Below are positions 6,269 through 8,901 of a DNA stretch of 8,901 nt, piece after piece (position 1 is the stretch's first letter; the number at the start of each line of letters is the position of its first letter). Source of the stretch: Bacilli bacterium (GTDB lineage: Bacteria; Bacillota_I; Bacilli_A; RFN20; CAG-826); NCBI GenBank assembly GCA_016302065.1, contig JAEDOI010000039.1, positions 1 to 8,901 of the forward strand. Reading direction: 5' to 3'. The notes below the pieces were generated by a model. That model was not told the origin of the DNA. It was given only the letters and a program-made list of their open reading frames with translations, and searched no databases. Both the position numbers and the translations under genes were made by a program.

Positions 6269-6912
6269 TGTCTAATCTTGATAAAGAAATTAATAATTTA
6301 AAGCAACTAACAATGAAAATGGGTGAGCTAGTAATTGAAAATTTAAAAGTTGCTCTGGAAATTTATTATAATTACGATAAAGAAAAAGCAGACTTGATTA
6401 ATGATGATGTGGTTGATTTACATGAAAGATTAATTGAAGAGATGTGCCTTAATATAATGGTAAAAGAAAGACCATTTGCAAGAGATTTAAGAGAAGTTAG
6501 TGGTATTTTAAAATTAGTTGAAGATCTTGAAAGATTAGGCGATCATGCTGAAGACATAAAAGAATTTGCGACAAAATTAGATGGCATTGATCATCATCAA
6601 ATTGATTTTCTTGATGAATCTTATAAAGAATCTATTAAAATGGTTCTTGATTCAATTACTAGTTTTGTAAATTATGATCTAGATTTAGCTAATAAAGTCA
6701 TATTAAACGATTCCAAGGTTGATAAATTATATGATGATGCCATTAGCTATATTATAGAAAATACTAATAATGGTAAGTTTTCAAGTGCATTTAGTATTTA
6801 TACGACATTAGTTGTTAAATATATTGAAAGAATAGCTGATCATGCAGTAAATATTGCTGAATGGGTTATTTATATTCTTAATGGATATCATAAAGATAAA
6901 CAAATTTTCTAA
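6268..6912 (+). CDS. phoU: Phosphate transport regulator PhoU
   Basis: Cytoplasmic all-helical regulator of 214 residues with two PhoU repeats (about 5-100 and 115-205). Each repeat carries the ExxxD metal-binding signature of the family: ERLGD (88-92) and ERIAD (187-191), both followed by HA. PhoU links PstB and PhoR, keeping the kinase in its phosphate-replete state. The start overlaps the pstB stop by one base (TAATG), and a strong GGGAGG (6254-6259) precedes it. It is the last gene of the pst operon, as in most bacteria. Confidence 0.95.
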   Translation: MSNLDKEINNLKQLTMKMGELVIENLKVALEIYYNYDKEKADLINDDVVDLHERLIEEMCLNIMVKERPFARDLREVSGILKLVEDLERLGDHAEDIKEFATKLDGIDHHQIDFLDESYKESIKMVLDSITSFVNYDLDLANKVILNDSKVDKLYDDAISYIIENTNNGKFSSAFSIYTTLVVKYIERIADHAVNIAEWVIYILNGYHKDKQIF

Positions 6913-6934
6913 TATAAAAATGTATTTTAAAGTG

Positions 6935-6962
6935 TAATATAATATATGTTATATTAATTTTT
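6935..6962 (+). promoter_or_regulatory. AT-only inverted repeat over a -10 box, upstream of the DUF2871-like gene
   Basis: TATAAT (6938-6943) lies in TGTAATATAAT, an 11-mer identical to the one at the phoP promoter (373-383). The predicted +1 is near 6950. No good -35 box is seen and there is no TTTACA repeat, so I see no sign of PhoP control. The same bases form a perfect inverted repeat, TAATATAA (6935-6942) with TTATATTA (6949-6956), followed by ATTTTT. It could be an operator over the -10, a weak terminator for the pst operon, or chance in AT-rich DNA. Confidence 0.45.
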
Positions 6963-6973
6963 GAGGTATTTTT

Positions 6974-7429
6974 ATGAAGAAAAACATCATTATTTCACTT
7001 ATATTTTTATTTTTAGGATTTTTTGGGGGAGTTTTTTATAGGGAATATACTAAATCTATTAGGTTTGTTAATATATATACTCCCCTTGGACTTGTGCATG
7101 TACATTTTTTAGCACTTGGTGTAATTCTTATACTTGTTTTAGGATTAGTTGCTAAAAATTTAAGTAGCTATCATAAGAAACTGTACAATGTATCGTTAAT
7201 TGGATATAGTGTTGGAGTATTTATGACTGGTGTAATGCTTTTTGTTAGAGGAATTTTTCATTGTGAAAGTATTGCTAATAGTCTTGAAGTTTCAGCTATG
7301 CAAGAAGGAATTATTTCAGGAATTAGTGGAATAAGTCATATTGTTTTAAGCGTATTTTTAATTTTAATTTTTATTTCATTCTTAATAAAGAAAAAAGAAA
7401 CCTCTGAAATTGAAGGAGGAAGAGAATAA
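6974..7429 (+). CDS. DUF2871-like small membrane protein
   Basis: Membrane protein of 151 residues with four predicted helices (about 5-22, 39-60, 73-93, 117-138). The pattern recalls the DUF2871 family: an N-terminal helix ending in FYREYTK (21-27), a second helix beginning LVHVHFLALG (40-49), MLFVRGI (88-94), and a final glycine-rich helix with ISHIVL. The family has no established function. Histidines H42 and H44 at the start of helix 2 and H122 in helix 4 could act as ligands for a metal or cofactor, but that is only inference. A GAGG ribosome site (6963-6966) lies seven bases before the ATG. The stop overlaps the next start by one base, so this gene and the CotH-like lipoprotein form one transcription unit, apparently separate from pst. 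The family call is from memory of its motifs. Confidence 0.7.
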   Translation: MKKNIIISLIFLFLGFFGGVFYREYTKSIRFVNIYTPLGLVHVHFLALGVILILVLGLVAKNLSSYHKKLYNVSLIGYSVGVFMTGVMLFVRGIFHCESIANSLEVSAMQEGIISGISGISHIVLSVFLILIFISFLIKKKETSEIEGGRE

Positions 7430-8850
7430 TGAAAAAAGGATGCATTTTTTCAGTTATATTTATTGCTTTGCTAGCTGGATGTACCACTAAAAATAATAAT
7501 GAAGATGTTCCAAATGTTGGAGATAATGGAACAACGGACACTGATTCTAAAGGATTAACATACGAAAATTTATTTGATCCAAAAAGCAAAATAGATATTG
7601 AATTAAAATTTAAAAATGATGTTATTTACAAGTTTGCTCAATATGGAACAAGTGGTGATTTTAACAAGGAAGAAATTTATCATCCATGTGATGTAACAAT
7701 TAAATTAAATAATGAAACATATACATTTGATGAAGTAGGGGCTAGAATGAAAGGCAATACTTCTCGTTATGATGGTTTTATTGATGAACAAGGGAATTTT
7801 GTTAATAAAGAACGTCTTTGTCATTTTAAATTAGCATTTGATAGAATCTTTAATTCTTCTTCAGTAAATGATTACTATTCACATGAATATACAACTGAAG
7901 AGGTTGATGCTAGAGATTCAAGAAGAATTGCTTCCATGAAAAAGATTGATTTAAAGTGGAATAAAAATTTTGATTCATCTTTTACTAAAGAAATTTATGC
8001 ACTTGATTGTTTTAGAAATGAAGGAGTTGTTTCTCAAAATGCCAATTTAGCTAATGTTACAATTAAAACTGAAAAAGATAGTGTCTCAATGCCTTATATT
8101 CTTTATGAAGTCGTTGACAAAACTATGATAAAAAAACATTTTAAAGGCTCAAAAGGGGATCTTTATAAATGTACATATACTAATAAGGGTCCTGCTGATC
8201 TTGCTAGTGTTCAAGATGATAAATTTGGTGTAGAAAGCTTTAATTTCAATCCTTCTTATAACTTAAAAACTAATGAGGATACCTCGAATTGTGAGATTCT
8301 TAAAGATTTTATCACGAAGACATCAACTAAAAATATCAGTGCCGATAAAATAAAGCCTGTAATTGATTCAGTGTTAGATGTAGATAAGTTCTTAAAATTT
8401 GCTGCTATGAGTTGGGTTGTAGGTTCTCCAGATGATTATAGAAATAATTACAATAATTACTATATGTATTTTGATTCTAATACAAATTTAGCTAATTTTA
8501 TTCCTTATGATAATGATCGTGTGTTTGGAATAATGAAAGATTGGCCAATTGATACATCGACTCAATCATATAGCAGTGATAGATTAAGTGGGACTATAAC
8601 AAGTGATGGTTGTGGAATGCCAATTGTTAGAAGATTATTGGTAAGTGGCTCATCTTCTAGACCAATAATTGTTTCTTACCAAAAGCAATATGAATCTTAT
8701 TGTAAAGAATTTGCAAATAAATATTTAGATGCTAAAAAGTTTAAAGAATTTACTGATCAATTTTATTATTCTTCAAAAATTATAGATAATTCTAATTCCA
8801 ATTTGAGCTTTAATGATTATGCTAAAAATAAATTAAATACAATTAAGTGA
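7429..8850 (+). CDS. Secreted CotH-kinase-like lipoprotein
   Basis: Predicted lipoprotein of 473 residues. The signal peptide ends at the lipobox LAGC, with lipidated C18, and a low-complexity Asn/Asp-rich linker follows (about 21-42). The rest matches the CotH kinase fold: RMKGNTS (106-112), a Lys/Leu/Phe-rich strand HFKLAFD, the helix with ALDCFRNEGVVSQNA (191-205), YILYEVVDKTMI, GDLYKCTY, and the C-terminal active-site region with DDYRNNYNNYYMYFD (335-349) and IPYDNDRVFG (358-367). The latter matches the usual PWDxDxxFG metal/ATP segment, with Tyr replacing Trp. CotH of Bacillus phosphorylates spore coat proteins, whereas here the protein should sit on the outer membrane face. Its substrate is unknown. 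GGAGG (7415-7419) lies nine bases upstream of the ATG, inside the end of the preceding gene. The TGA stop is directly followed by an IS-like end. Confidence 0.82.
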   Translation: MKKGCIFSVIFIALLAGCTTKNNNEDVPNVGDNGTTDTDSKGLTYENLFDPKSKIDIELKFKNDVIYKFAQYGTSGDFNKEEIYHPCDVTIKLNNETYTFDEVGARMKGNTSRYDGFIDEQGNFVNKERLCHFKLAFDRIFNSSSVNDYYSHEYTTEEVDARDSRRIASMKKIDLKWNKNFDSSFTKEIYALDCFRNEGVVSQNANLANVTIKTEKDSVSMPYILYEVVDKTMIKKHFKGSKGDLYKCTYTNKGPADLASVQDDKFGVESFNFNPSYNLKTNEDTSNCEILKDFITKTSTKNISADKIKPVIDSVLDVDKFLKFAAMSWVVGSPDDYRNNYNNYYMYFDSNTNLANFIPYDNDRVFGIMKDWPIDTSTQSYSSDRLSGTITSDGCGMPIVRRLLVSGSSSRPIIVSYQKQYESYCKEFANKYLDAKKFKEFTDQFYYSSKIIDNSNSNLSFNDYAKNKLNTIK

Positions 8851-8901
8851 CATGCTCCCACCACTTATAGAAGTGGGGGCTTCTCGCTCAAGGATTCTTT
8901 T
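8851..8901 (-). mobile_element. Probable IS200/IS605-type element end (partial)
   Basis: Immediately after the lipoprotein stop lies an imperfect hairpin, 8857-8866 with 8871-8879 (CCC, bulged A, CCACTT, loop ATAG, AAGTGGGGG). No T-run follows on either strand, so it is a poor terminator. Read on the minus strand, the sequence AAGCCCCCACTTC...AAGTGGTGGGAG resembles the subterminal palindromes of IS200/IS605 elements, in which tnpB ends just inside the palindrome. The window stops before the body of the element, so the call rests on pattern memory. Confidence 0.5.
8865..8901 (-). CDS. C-terminal tail of a TnpB-like protein (partial)
   Basis: On the minus strand a frame open from the window edge encodes KESLSEKPPLL and stops with TAA at 8867-8865, within the loop of the hairpin. 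A short Ser/Glu/Pro-rich tail ending in the terminal palindrome is common for TnpB of IS605-type elements. Only 11 residues are visible, none from a catalytic motif, so the identity depends on the palindrome context. The 5' part lies beyond the window end. Confidence 0.4.
   Translation of the reverse strand, partial: KESLSEKPPLL

Noticed and set aside
7371..7589. Minus-strand ORF of 72 codons across the DUF2871/CotH junction
   Set aside because: It is antisense to two well-supported genes and has no ribosome site or family motif.
8857..8879. Hairpin as a Rho-independent terminator of the lipoprotein gene
   Set aside because: The stem is GC-rich enough, but no T-run follows on either strand; an IS200/IS605 palindrome fits better.
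8848..8901. TGA as a tryptophan codon extending the lipoprotein (Mycoplasma code)
   Set aside because: Trp in the window is written TGG, and no gene needs an internal TGA. The downstream sequence looks like an insertion-element end, not protein.

Overview
The window is strongly AT-rich and comes from a low-GC Gram-positive-type bacterium. Supporting signs are lipobox lipoproteins instead of periplasmic proteins, GGAGG-type ribosome binding sites, PhoP-type TTTACA direct repeats, and Bacillota-style PhoP/PhoR and Pst proteins. Trp is encoded by TGG and TGA acts as a stop, so the standard bacterial code fits better than the Mycoplasma code. A gut Bacilli lineage (Erysipelotrichales or RF39-like) is my guess, not something the sequence proves.

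Layout. A complete tRNA-Thr(GGU) with encoded CCA and its own terminator occupies the first 131 bases. An AT-rich spacer follows. Next comes a compact phosphate-starvation locus on the + strand: a PhoP/PhoB response regulator, a PhoR sensor kinase, then pstS-pstC-pstA-pstB-phoU. The genes overlap by 1 to 17 nt, except at phoR-pstS, where a second promoter sits. After phoU is a two-gene unit: a small membrane protein resembling DUF2871 and a secreted CotH-kinase-like lipoprotein. The last ~50 bases look like the end of an IS200/IS605-type element with the tail of a minus-strand TnpB-like ORF.

How the genes work together. PhoR senses the state of the Pst transporter, probably through PhoU, and phosphorylates PhoP. 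PhoP should bind the TTTACA repeats, spaced 11 bp, that lie 48-49 bp upstream of TATAAT boxes before both phoP and pstS. This gives autoregulation and pst induction under phosphate limitation. PstS captures phosphate outside the membrane, PstC and PstA form the channel, PstB drives it with ATP, and PhoU couples transport to signalling.

What stands out. PstS appears circularly permuted: its canonical C-terminal half comes first and its N-terminal half last, in one intact lipoprotein gene. PstA carries a large extracytoplasmic insertion with a PDZ-like pattern. A long, nearly perfect hairpin is embedded in the first codons of pstC, just after the pstS stop. The phoP promoter geometry predicts a leaderless mRNA. 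These are read by eye from sequence and need structural or alignment confirmation.
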